From: Streptomyces typhae
Lineage (GTDB): Bacteria; Actinomycetota; Actinomycetes; Streptomycetales; Streptomycetaceae
Length of the DNA stretch: 64,000 bases
Reading direction: 5' to 3'
NCBI RefSeq assembly: GCF_009755605.1
Contig: NZ_WPNZ01000001.1
Location: forward strand, 62,001-126,000
The position numbers were made by a program, and so were the translations under genes. The notes beneath the pieces are model-generated. The model saw nothing but the letters and a program-made list of their open reading frames with translations. It did no database searches and had not been told where the DNA came from. Positions 41,006 through 50,100 of this stretch are shown piece by piece. Numbering within the stretch: position 1 is the first letter of the stretch; the number at the start of each line of letters is the position of its first letter.

Positions 41006-42513
41006 AGGTAGGCGCTGGTTTCGACGCCCTTGAGGAGCAGGTCGAGTTCGACCTTCTCGTTCGGCGCGTGCCAGCCGTCCGACGGTACGGAGATGCCGAG
41101 GAAGAGCACCGGCGCCCCGATGACGTCCTGGAGGTCGGCGGCCGGACCCGAGCCGCCCTCGCGCGTGAAGCGGATGTCCTGTTCGAAGGCCCGGCCCATG
41201 GCACGCGCCACGGACTGAAGGGCGGGGTGGTCGAGGGGCGTAAGACAGGGCCTGGTGGCGCCGCTGAAGGTGATCGTGTGCCGGATCCCGGCGGGCAGCT
41301 GTTCGGCGACCCACGCGCTGACGGCCTCCTCGACCCGCCCCGGGTCCTGCCCCGCGACCAGCCGGAACGACAGCTTCAGGAGGGCGCTCGACGGGATGAT
41401 CGTCTTGCCTCCCGCGCCCTGGTAGCCGCCGCCGATGCCGTTGACCTCGGCGGTGGGGCGGGCCCAGACGCGCTCCAGGGTGGTGTGCCCGGCCTCTCCG
41501 TGGGGGGCGTGCGACTTGGCCGTGCGCAGCCACTCGGCCTCGTCGAAGGGCAGCTCGGCGAAGAGCTGCCGCTCGCGCTCGGTGAGCTCCACGATGCCGT
41601 CGTAGAAGCCCGGGACCGCCACGCGCTCGTGCTCGTCGTGCAGGGCCGCGACGAGGCGGCCCGCCGCGGTCGCCGGGTTCGGCACCGCGCCGCCGAAGGA
41701 GCCCGAGTGGATGTCCTGGTCAGGACCCGACAGCTCGATCTCGCACTCGGCGAGGCCGCGCATCCCCGTGCACACCGTGGGGGTGTCCCTGGACCACATG
41801 CCGGTGTCGGAGACGATCACCGCGTCGGCGGCGACACGGTCCCGGTGCCGTTCGACGAGGGCGCGGAAGTTCGGCGATCCGGACTCCTCCTCGCCCTCGA
41901 CGAGCAGCTTCAGGTTCACGGCGGGCGCGGTGCGGCCGGTGGCGGCGAGGTGGGCGCGCACCCCGAGGGTGTGGAAGAGGACCTGGCCCTTGTCGTCGGC
42001 GGCCCCGCGCGCGTAGAGGCGGTTACCGCGGACGACGGGCTCGAAGGGGTCGCTGTCCCAGCCGTCCTCCAGGGCGGCGGGCTGCACGTCGTGGTGGCCG
42101 TAGACCAGCACCGTGGGCGCGTCCGGGTCCTCGGAGGGCCACTCGGCGTAGACCGCGGGTGCGCCCTCGGTCTCCCACACCTCGGCCGTCGGGAAGCCGG
42201 TCCGCCGCAGGTGCGCGGCGAGCCAGTCGGCACTGCGGCGCACATCGGCGGCGTGCTCCGGCTGCGCCGAGACGGACGGGATGCGCAGCCACTCGGCGAG
42301 GTCGTCTAGGAAGGCGGCGCGGTGGTCGTCGATGTACGCGCGCACAGCGGCGACGGCACCGGCGTCGTTCACGTCACCGGCGGCACGAACGGCACGGTCG
42401 GTGCTGACGGCATTCTCGGCGCTGACGGCGCGGTCGGTACTGACGGCACTTCCGGCGCTGACGGCGCGGTCGGCGCTGACGGCACTGTCGGCGCTGAGGA
42501 CGGGCTTGCTCAT
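40981..42513 (-). CDS. M20-family dipeptidase
   Basis: A 510-aa M20 peptidase. Zinc and catalytic residues sit in VLVYGHHDVQPA (His/Asp), GAADDKGQ (Asp), LVEGEEESGSP (Glu-Glu) and VSDTGMW; the lid domain and the final His region (GWHAPNEKVELD) follow. The first 45 residues are an unusual tail of six-residue repeats AVS[AT]D[RN] encoded by an 18-bp DNA repeat (42400-42505), probably disordered. Substrate is likely a small peptide in the cytoplasm. The stop codon sits inside a tandem repeat array. ATG start is 11 nt from the adnB stop. Confidence 0.93.
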   Translation of the reverse strand: MSKPVLSADSAVSADRAVSAGSAVSTDRAVSAENAVSTDRAVRAAGDVNDAGAVAAVRAYIDDHRAAFLDDLAEWLRIPSVSAQPEHAADVRRSADWLAAHLRRTGFPTAEVWETEGAPAVYAEWPSEDPDAPTVLVYGHHDVQPAALEDGWDSDPFEPVVRGNRLYARGAADDKGQVLFHTLGVRAHLAATGRTAPAVNLKLLVEGEEESGSPNFRALVERHRDRVAADAVIVSDTGMWSRDTPTVCTGMRGLAECEIELSGPDQDIHSGSFGGAVPNPATAAGRLVAALHDEHERVAVPGFYDGIVELTERERQLFAELPFDEAEWLRTAKSHAPHGEAGHTTLERVWARPTAEVNGIGGGYQGAGGKTIIPSSALLKLSFRLVAGQDPGRVEEAVSAWVAEQLPAGIRHTITFSGATRPCLTPLDHPALQSVARAMGRAFEQDIRFTREGGSGPAADLQDVIGAPVLFLGISVPSDGWHAPNEKVELDLLLKGVETSAYLWGDLAPH

Positions 42514-42523
42514 GGTCACGAGC

Positions 42524-45500
42524 CTATCGGCCCGTGGGAGCGGTCCGTCCTGTCGGCCGGTCGTCCTCCTGCCCGCCGGGGGCCACGTGGCCCGCGCTGC
42601 CGGGGCCGACGCCGTCGGTGTCCTCGTACGGGTGGTGCTCGTCACGTCCGCCGAGCAGGATCCGCTCGAGTTCCGCGCGGCCCGGCAGGTTCGCGGGGCG
42701 CACGGTCTCGCCGCTGCGTACGTAAAGGAACGTCGCGCGCACCGACTCGGGCGGTATGCCGTGCTGCTCGGCCCAGGCCAGGCGGTAGACGGCGAGCTGG
42801 AGGGGGTCGGCGTTCCGGGTGCGGCCCGTCTTCCAGTCGACGATCTCGTACGTGGTGTCGTCGCCGTCACCGTGCTTGTAGACGGCGTCCATCCGGCCGC
42901 GGATGACGCGGCCCGCGATGGCGAGCTGGAAGGGCAGCTCGACGCGGTGGGGCGTGCGGTGGGCGTACTCGGTGCGTTCGAAGGCTTCCTTGAGTGCCTC
43001 CAGGTCGCGTTCGTCGGCGATCTCCGCCTCCCCCGGGCCGCCGCCGGGCAGCTCGTCGGGGTCGAGCATGGGCAGCCGCAGTTCCTCGAAGCGGGCCTCG
43101 ATCCAGGCGTGGAAGCGGGTGCCGCGGCGGGCCGCGGGCTGGGGCGGGCGCGGCATGGGGCGGGCGAGCTCCTGGGCGAGGCCGTCCGGGTCGCGGGCCA
43201 GGTGCAGCAGCTGGGTGGCGGTGAGCGTGGTCGGCAGCGGAACGTCGTGCACGCTCTCGCGGGCTCGCAGGAGCTCGCCGGTGAGTGCGTCCAGGTCGCG
43301 GTCCCAGGAGGCGAGGGTGCGGGTCTCCTCCGGGGTCGGATGCGTGGTCCCGTGCGGGATCTGGTGCGGCACGCGCGCGTGGGGGGTGGTTTCCTGCGCG
43401 GGACCTTCGGGACCTTCGGGACCTTCGGGACCTTCGGGGCGTGCGGGGCGTGCGGGGCGCTCCTGTGACCAGGAGTTCCACTCCAGGGGGTCGGCGGGGC
43501 CGGTGGGGTCCGCGTCGTCCGGGGGCTCGGGGGGTTCCGGGTCGGTCCCGTACTCCGGCGGCTCGGCCGGGTCGTCGTACGAGACGGCGCCGTACGGCGA
43601 GGCGTCCGCGGCCGGGTGGGCCTCTTCGTGGGAGCGGGCGTCGTCGGCCGCGGGCCGGTCCAGATGGGCGAGCACGGTGGCGGCGGCGGCCCGGCGGCGG
43701 GCCAGCGAGGCCGCGTCGAGCGGGAGCGGCCAGGCGTGGTCGGCCGCCTTCTCGTGCAGCGCCGGGTTCTCCTCGCTCTCCTCCGGTTCGTCCGCCCAGG
43801 CCTCGATCTCGCCGTGCCCGGCGACGCAGTGGTCGTACAGCGCGAGGAGGAAGTCGGACGGGCCCCGGGGCTTCTTCTGGCTGGGGCCCCACCAGTGCCC
43901 GGAGCCGAGGAGGAGGCTCCGGGGGCGGGTGAACGTGACGTACCCGAGGCGGAGCTCCTCGGTGTGCTGGTGGTCCTTCATGTCGGCGTGGAACGCCTTC
44001 ATGCCCTTGGCGTCCCAGGCGCCGATGTCGGGGAGCGTGTCGGCGTCGCCGCGCAGGGCGTGCGGGACGACCTTGGCCTGCGCCGTCCACTTCTCGCGGC
44101 CCTGCGTGCTCGGGAACGTGCCGGTGACCAGGCCCGGCACGGCGACGACGTCCCACTCCAGGCCCTTGGACCTGTGGGCGGTGAGGACCTTGACGGTGTT
44201 CTCGCCGCCGGGCAGGGCGTTGTCGAGGCCCTTCTCGTACTGCGCGGCGGTGCGCAGGAAGCCGAGGAAGGCGAGGAGCGAGGCCGAGGGCTCGTTGGCG
44301 GCGAAGGACGCGGCGACGTCCAGGAAGTTCGACAGGGTCTCGCGGCGGCGTGCGGCCAGGGCGTGCGGGGACGCGGACAGCTCGACTTCGAGGCCGGTGA
44401 CGGCGAGGACGCGGTGCAGGACGTCCATCAGCGGGTCGGCCAGGGAGCGCCGCAGGTCGCGCAGTTCGGCGGCGAGGCGCGCGAACCGCACGCGGGCCTC
44501 CGGGGAGAACGGCAGACCGTCGTCCTCGGGGGTCTCGACCGGTGTCTCCAGGAACGTGTCGAGCGCGTCCGCGAGCGAGGTCACCTCGGCCGGGTCGACG
44601 CCCTCCACGGCCTCCGCGAGCCGCCGGTCGGCCTCCTCGGGGGACTCGGGGGCGCCGGATCCGCCGTGGCCGTGGCGTACGAGGAGGCGGGCGCGGCGTC
44701 CCAGGAGCGCGAGGTCGCGTGCGCCGACGCGCCAGCGCGGGCCGGTCAACAGGCGCACCAGGGAGGCGTTGGCGCCGGGGTCCTGAAGCACTTCGCAGAC
44801 CGCGACGAGGTCGGCGACCTCGGGGAGATGCAGGAGCCCGGAGAGGCCGACGACCTCCACCGGGACGTCCCGTGCGACCAGGGCGGCCTGGATCTCGGCG
44901 AAGTCGCCCGCGGTGCGGCACAGGACCGCGATCTCGCCGGGGGCCGTGCCGGTGGCGACGAGGTGGGCGAGGGAGTCGGCGATCCACTGGATCTCCTCGC
45001 CGTGGGTGCGGAGCAGGGCGCAGCGCACCGTGCCGTCGCGCTCGGCCCCTGGGGCGGGGCGCAGGGCCTCCACGCCCGCGTGCAGGGCCCGCAGCGGCTC
45101 CGCGAGGCCGTTGGCGAGGTCCAGGAGGCGGCCGCCGCTGCGGCGGTTCTCGCTCAGGGCGTACCGCGTGGCGGGGCGGCCGTCGGCGTGGGCGAAGTGC
45201 TCGGGGAAGTCGTCGAGGTTGGCCACGGAGGCGCCGCGCCAGCCGTAGATCGCCTGGCAGGGGTCGCCGACGGCGGTCACCGGGTGGCCGGTGCCGCCGC
45301 CGAAGAGGCCGGCGAGGAGGACGCGCTGGGCCACCGACGTGTCCTGGTACTCGTCGAGCAGGACGACGCGGAACTCCTCGCGCAGGATCCGGCCGACCTC
45401 CGCGCGGGTGCGGGCGAGGGTCGCGGAGTGGGCGATCTGGTCGCCGAAGTCGAGCAGGTCGCGGGCGCGCTTCGCCGTGCGGTACCGGTCGACGAGCTCG

Positions 45501-46165
45501 GCGAGCTGGAGCCGGGCGGCGGCCGTCTCGGGGACGCGGCGCAGGTCGGCGTTGGTGAGCCTGGCGTCCGCGAGGGTGCGCAGGAGGTCGGTGTCGTACG
45601 CCCGGAGCCCGTCGGGGGGCACCAGGTGCTCGGCGAGCTCGCCGTCGAGGGCGAGGAGGTCGCTGACGAGGTCGGGGAAGGAGCGGGTCAGGGCGGGATA
45701 CGGGCCGGGGGCCTCGCGCAGCACGCGGGCGGCGAGCTGGAAGCGGGTGGCGTCGGCGAGGAGCCGGGACGTGGGCTCCAGGCCGATGCGCAGGCCGTGG
45801 TCGGTGAGGAGGCGGCCGGCGAACGCGTGGTACGTGGAGATGACCGGCTCGCCGGGGGCGTCGGCGGGGTCCGCCGCGTCGGGGTCGGTGACGCCCGCCC
45901 TGATCAGCGCCTGGCGGACGCGGTCGGCGAGCTCGCCCGCCGCCTTGTTCGTGAACGTCAGGCCGAGGACCTGCTCCGGGGCGACCTGGCCGGTGCCGAC
46001 CAGCCACACCACGCGCGCGGCCATCACCGTCGTCTTGCCCGAGCCCGCACCGGCCACGATCACCTGCGGGGCGGGCGGCGCCGTGATGCAGGCCGTCTGC
46101 TCCGGGGTGAACGGGATGCCGAGGAGCTCCTTGAGCTGCTCGGGGTCGGTGAGGCGAGGAGACAC
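42524..46165 (-). CDS. adnB: Helicase-nuclease subunit AdnB
   Basis: A 1213-aa UvrD/REP helicase fused to a RecB-type nuclease. Walker A VAGAGSGKTTVMAA, motif II VLLDEYQDTS, TAVGDPCQAIYGWRGAS, motif V LTAHRSKGLEWDVVAVPGLV and the C-terminal nuclease pair GRMDAVYK ... YEIVDWKTGR are present. An acidic/Pro-rich segment with GPEGPEGPEGP repeats links the two. It acts with AdnA at DNA double-strand ends, in place of RecBCD. GTG at 46165 lacks a ribosome site; TAGCCT 7 nt before it may be a -10, so the mRNA may be leaderless. Adjacency of this gene to adnA is broken by a lipoprotein gene. Confidence 0.95.
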   Translation of the reverse strand: MSPRLTDPEQLKELLGIPFTPEQTACITAPPAPQVIVAGAGSGKTTVMAARVVWLVGTGQVAPEQVLGLTFTNKAAGELADRVRQALIRAGVTDPDAADPADAPGEPVISTYHAFAGRLLTDHGLRIGLEPTSRLLADATRFQLAARVLREAPGPYPALTRSFPDLVSDLLALDGELAEHLVPPDGLRAYDTDLLRTLADARLTNADLRRVPETAAARLQLAELVDRYRTAKRARDLLDFGDQIAHSATLARTRAEVGRILREEFRVVLLDEYQDTSVAQRVLLAGLFGGGTGHPVTAVGDPCQAIYGWRGASVANLDDFPEHFAHADGRPATRYALSENRRSGGRLLDLANGLAEPLRALHAGVEALRPAPGAERDGTVRCALLRTHGEEIQWIADSLAHLVATGTAPGEIAVLCRTAGDFAEIQAALVARDVPVEVVGLSGLLHLPEVADLVAVCEVLQDPGANASLVRLLTGPRWRVGARDLALLGRRARLLVRHGHGGSGAPESPEEADRRLAEAVEGVDPAEVTSLADALDTFLETPVETPEDDGLPFSPEARVRFARLAAELRDLRRSLADPLMDVLHRVLAVTGLEVELSASPHALAARRRETLSNFLDVAASFAANEPSASLLAFLGFLRTAAQYEKGLDNALPGGENTVKVLTAHRSKGLEWDVVAVPGLVTGTFPSTQGREKWTAQAKVVPHALRGDADTLPDIGAWDAKGMKAFHADMKDHQHTEELRLGYVTFTRPRSLLLGSGHWWGPSQKKPRGPSDFLLALYDHCVAGHGEIEAWADEPEESEENPALHEKAADHAWPLPLDAASLARRRAAAATVLAHLDRPAADDARSHEEAHPAADASPYGAVSYDDPAEPPEYGTDPEPPEPPDDADPTGPADPLEWNSWSQERPARPARPEGPEGPEGPEGPAQETTPHARVPHQIPHGTTHPTPEETRTLASWDRDLDALTGELLRARESVHDVPLPTTLTATQLLHLARDPDGLAQELARPMPRPPQPAARRGTRFHAWIEARFEELRLPMLDPDELPGGGPGEAEIADERDLEALKEAFERTEYAHRTPHRVELPFQLAIAGRVIRGRMDAVYKHGDGDDTTYEIVDWKTGRTRNADPLQLAVYRLAWAEQHGIPPESVRATFLYVRSGETVRPANLPGRAELERILLGGRDEHHPYEDTDGVGPGSAGHVAPGGQEDDRPTGRTAPTGR

Positions 46166-46200
46166 GTCAGAGAGGCTAGCGGCGGCCACTGACAACAGGG

Positions 46201-46242
46201 GCGTGCCCCGTCACCGCCCGGGAGGACGGGGACGGGGCACGC
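46201..46242 (-). terminator. Terminator after the lipoprotein gene
   Basis: A perfect 12-bp stem (46201-46212 with 46231-46242) follows the lipoprotein stop on the minus strand, indicating that adnB is not simply read through from it. Confidence 0.7.
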
Positions 46243-46249
46243 GGGGTGA

Positions 46250-46293
46250 CAGTGGAGCGGCCACGGGATGGCAGTGGAGCAGCCACGGGATGG
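46250..46293. repeat. Two adjacent 22-bp direct repeats
   Basis: CAGTGGAGCGGCCACGGGATGG occurs twice in tandem with a single base change, between the lipoprotein stop and the terminator hairpin. No function is apparent. Confidence 0.8.
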
Positions 46294-46314
46294 TCGCCCG
46301 GGGCCGCCGGTGTG

Positions 46315-47007
46315 TCAGGAACCGCCGCCCAGCTTGGCCGGGTCGACGACCTGGTCGGCCGGCGGGGCCTTGACGTCGACCGGCTTGCCGTAGTCGCTGA
46401 AGGTCACCGTGCCGGCTCCGTCGCCGCCCTCGTTGTCGACCTTCAGGAAGTACGGCTTGCCCTCCATGGCGACGTAGAAGGTGGTGGTCTCCTTGCCCTT
46501 CTTACGAGTGAGCACGGCGGTCTTCTTGCCGTCGACCTCGGCGTCGTCCTTGCGCTCCAGGTTGTTGAGGTTGTCGTTCTTGAACATGTCCTTCTGGCCG
46601 CAGGGGCTGCCGCCGGGCGACTTCACCCAGCGCCCCTTGGCGATCTCACCGGCGGTCGAGGAACCGGTCTGCGCCTTCCAGAAGTCCTCGCCCGCCTTGA
46701 TGTAGGAGTCCTTCCCGGAGGCGAGGATCTCGGCCTTGCCCTTGCGGGTCGACGTCATTGAGCCCTTACAGCCTCCGGATTCGGAGACGGCCAGGTCGAT
46801 GTGGTTCTTTCCGCCCTCTTCCTTGAACTCGCCCACCATGCGGTACGAGCCCGCACCCTTGGAGGCTGCGGAAGCCTTGTCAGCGATCTTGTCGGCGCTC
46901 ATGCCGTCGAAGGGGTCCTTGTCGCCGCCGTCGCCGCCGCAGCCGGCGATGCCGACGACGGCGGTGCAGGCCACGGCCACTGCCAGGAGCTTCCGGTTGG
47001 CTGCCAT
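46315..47007 (-). CDS. Secreted lipoprotein (LppX/LprG-like size)
   Basis: A 230-aa lipoprotein: signal peptide (AVAVACTAVVGIAGC with IAGC lipobox, Cys about 19), then a soluble domain rich in Lys/Gly/Asp with VVDPAKLGGG at the C-terminus. The fold and length resemble LppX/LprG-type lipid-binding lipoproteins, but I cannot confirm family. ATG chosen for a GAGGAG site and proper signal sequence; the longer start upstream is less likely. It sits between adnA and adnB. Confidence 0.85.
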   Translation of the reverse strand: MAANRKLLAVAVACTAVVGIAGCGGDGGDKDPFDGMSADKIADKASAASKGAGSYRMVGEFKEEGGKNHIDLAVSESGGCKGSMTSTRKGKAEILASGKDSYIKAGEDFWKAQTGSSTAGEIAKGRWVKSPGGSPCGQKDMFKNDNLNNLERKDDAEVDGKKTAVLTRKKGKETTTFYVAMEGKPYFLKVDNEGGDGAGTVTFSDYGKPVDVKAPPADQVVDPAKLGGGS

Positions 47008-47126
47008 ATACGCGCTTCTCCTCAAAACGGTGCAAAGACGGGTGCCGCGAGCGGCACCTTGACGGAAACTTTAGATTGCCTGTGAGGCCTCGCGGGCCGA
47101 CGGGCCCCTGGCGGGCCACCGATGGG

Positions 47127-50100
47127 TCAGTCGACGACCTGGCGGCCCTCCGGGCGGGCGCTACAGGAGGCACGGAAGGCGCAGTGCGCGCAGTGCTGGC
47201 CCGTGGCGGGCGTGAAGCGCTCGTCGAGGACCTTGCCCGCGGCCGTGGCGAGGAGGCCGCCGATCCAGTCGCCCGCGCCGTCCTCGCCGTTCTCGGTGCC
47301 GTCCGCGCCGTTCTCGGTGCCGCTCTCGCCGTTCCCCGTGCCGTTGTCGCCGCCCTCCGTGGCGCCGTTGTCGCCGTCCGCGGCGCCGTTGTCACCCTCC
47401 TCCGTGAGGCCGCCGGCGCCCTTGCTGTCGGCCAGCGGTGCCTGTGCCTGCACCTTGGGCAGTGTGTCGCCGCCGTCCTTCTTGGCCGCGCCCTGGCGCA
47501 GGTGCACCAGTTCCGCGCCGCCGACGTCGGGGCGTACGCCTTCGAAGACGTCGTCGGCCGCGCCCTCGCGTACCGCGAGCTGGTAGACGGCCAGCTGGGG
47601 GTGGCGGGCGACGTCGGCGGCGCTCGGGGCCTGTTTGCCGGTCTTGAAGTCGACTACGTAGGCGCGGCCTTCGCGGTCGCGCTCGACGCGGTCCATGGAG
47701 CCGCGTACGCGTACTTCGTAGGAGCCCGCCTCCAGGGTCACGTCGAAGTCGTGCTCACTGGCCAGGGGGGTGCGGCCGGCGTGGGCGCCGCTGACGTGCC
47801 ACTGGAGGAAGCGTTCGAGTGCCGCGCGCGCGTTGCCCTTCTCCTGTTCCGACTTCCAGGGGGCGTCGAAGGCCAGGGCGTCCCACACCGATTCGAGGCG
47901 CTCCATGAGCACGTCCAGGTCGGCGGGGGTCCGTCCGGAGGCGACCTCGTCGGCCAGGACGTGCACGACGTTGCCGAAGCCCTGGGCCGCGGTCGCCGGG
48001 GCGTCGGCCTTCACCTCGCGGCCCAGGAACCATTGCAGGGCGCAGGTGTTGGCCAGCTGGTCGAGTGCGCTGCCGGACAGCACGACCGGCTTGTCGCGGT
48101 CCCTGAGGGGCACCGCGCTCGCCGTCTGGTCGAACATGCCCCACCAGCGGTAGGGGTGCGCGGACGGCACGAGGGGGCGCCCGTCGGCGTCGCTCAGCGC
48201 GGCGAGGCGGGCCAGGCGCTGGGCGGCGGCCTCGCGCAGGACGTCCGAGGCGTGCGGGTCCACGGTGGTGGCGCGCAGTTCCGCGACGAGGGCGGCGACC
48301 GACAGGGGGCGGCGCGGGCGCCCCGCCACGTCCTTGGGTTCGACGCCCAGCTCGGTCAGGAAGCGGGAGGGCTGGTCGCCGTCGTCGGCGGCCGCCTTGA
48401 CGGCGGTGACGACGAGGCGCTCTCGCGCGCGCGTGGCGGCTACGTAGAACAGCCTGCGCTCTTCGGAGAGGAGTGCTCCGGGGGTCAGGGGTTCCGCGAT
48501 GCCGTCGCGTCCGATGCGGTCCGCCTCCAGGAGGGAGCCGCGGCGGCGCAGGTCGGGCCAGAGGCCCTCCTGGACCCCGGCCACCACGACCAGGCGCCAT
48601 TCGAGGCCCTTGGAGCGGTGTGCCGTCATCAGGCGTACGGCGTCGGGGCGCACCGTGCGGCGCGTGAGCGTGTCCGCGGCGATGTCCTGGGCCTCGATCT
48701 CGTCGAGGAAGTTCAGGGCGCCGCGACCGCCGGTGCGCTCCTCGGCTCGGGCCGCGGTGGCGAACAGGGCGCAGACCGCGTCGAGGTCGCGGTCGGCGTT
48801 GCGGCCCGCCGCGCCGCCGCGCCTGGCCGCGCGCTCCAGGCGGCGCGGCCAGGGGGTGCCGTCCCACAGGTCCCACAGCGCCTGGTCCGCGGTGCCGCCG
48901 TCCGCGAGGCGCTTCCTGGCCCGGCTCATGAGCGCGCCGAGGCGCTGGGCGCCCTTCGCGTACGCGGGGTCGTGCGCGGCCAGGCGCTCCGGCTCGGCCA
49001 GGGCGCGCGCGAGGAGCTCGTCGGAGGGCGGCGGGAGGTGGTTGCCCGCGGCGCGCTCCTCCTCGCGCAGGGCCCTGCCGAGCCGCCGGAGGTCGGCGGT
49101 GTCCATGGCGGCCAGGGGGGAGGTGAGGAGCGCGAGGGCCGTCTCGGTGTCGAGCCAGGCGGGGGTGACGGGCATCCGGGAGGACGCTCCCGGCTTCTCC
49201 GGCTCCCCGGGCTTCTCGGAGCCGCCCGGCTCCCCGCCTTTCCTCGCGTCGCCTCGCTCCCCGGGCTTCTCGGAGCCGCCCGGCTCCCCGGGCTTCTCCG
49301 CGTCGCCCCGCTCCCCGGGCTCTTCCGAGTCGCCCAGCTCCTTGGCATCCTCCGGTTCCTCGGGCCTCCCCGACTTCCCGTGTCCCCGGGTCCCCCCGGC
49401 TTCCTCCGGCGCCCCGGGCTCTCCCGGCTCCCCGGGCTCTCCCGGCTCCCCGAGCTCTCCCGGCTCCCCGGGCTCGCCGGGCCGTCCGGGTGCAGCACCA
49501 GGGGTCTCCGGCCCACCCGGCCCGGACACGTCGTCCGGCGTGCCGGGCTCACCCGGCGCGTCCGGGAAGGTGCCCGGTACGTCCGGGAAGGCAGCCGATA
49601 CGTCCGGCCGGACGCCCAGCCCGTCCAGCGAGTCGCCCGGCCGGTCCAGGTCCAGGGAGGCTTCCGGCTTACCCGGCGCGTCCGAGGGGGCACCCGCCCC
49701 CACAGCCGGCCCCGACTCCGCCCGAGCCACCGCCCGCAGGGCCGTCAGGAGGGCCGTCACCGCGGGCTCGTGGCGCAGGGCGATGTCGTCGCCGTCTATG
49801 TCCAGGGGCACGCCCGCCGCGGTGAGGCTGCGGCGGACGGCGGGGATGGTGCGGGTGCCCGCACGGACCAGGACGGCCATCTCGTTCCAGGGGACGCCGT
49901 CCTCCAGGTGCGCGCGGCGCAGGATGTCCGCGATGTTGTCCAGCTCCGCCCCGGCCGTGGGGTACGTCCGCACGTCGACACGGCCGCCGTCCCTGACGGC
50001 CGCAAGCTCGCGGTGGGCCCGCACCTGCCGCGCGGGCAGCCCGCCGAGCGGCATCCGCGCGGTGATCAGACGGGTCGCCGCGAGCAGCCGCTCCCCCGAC

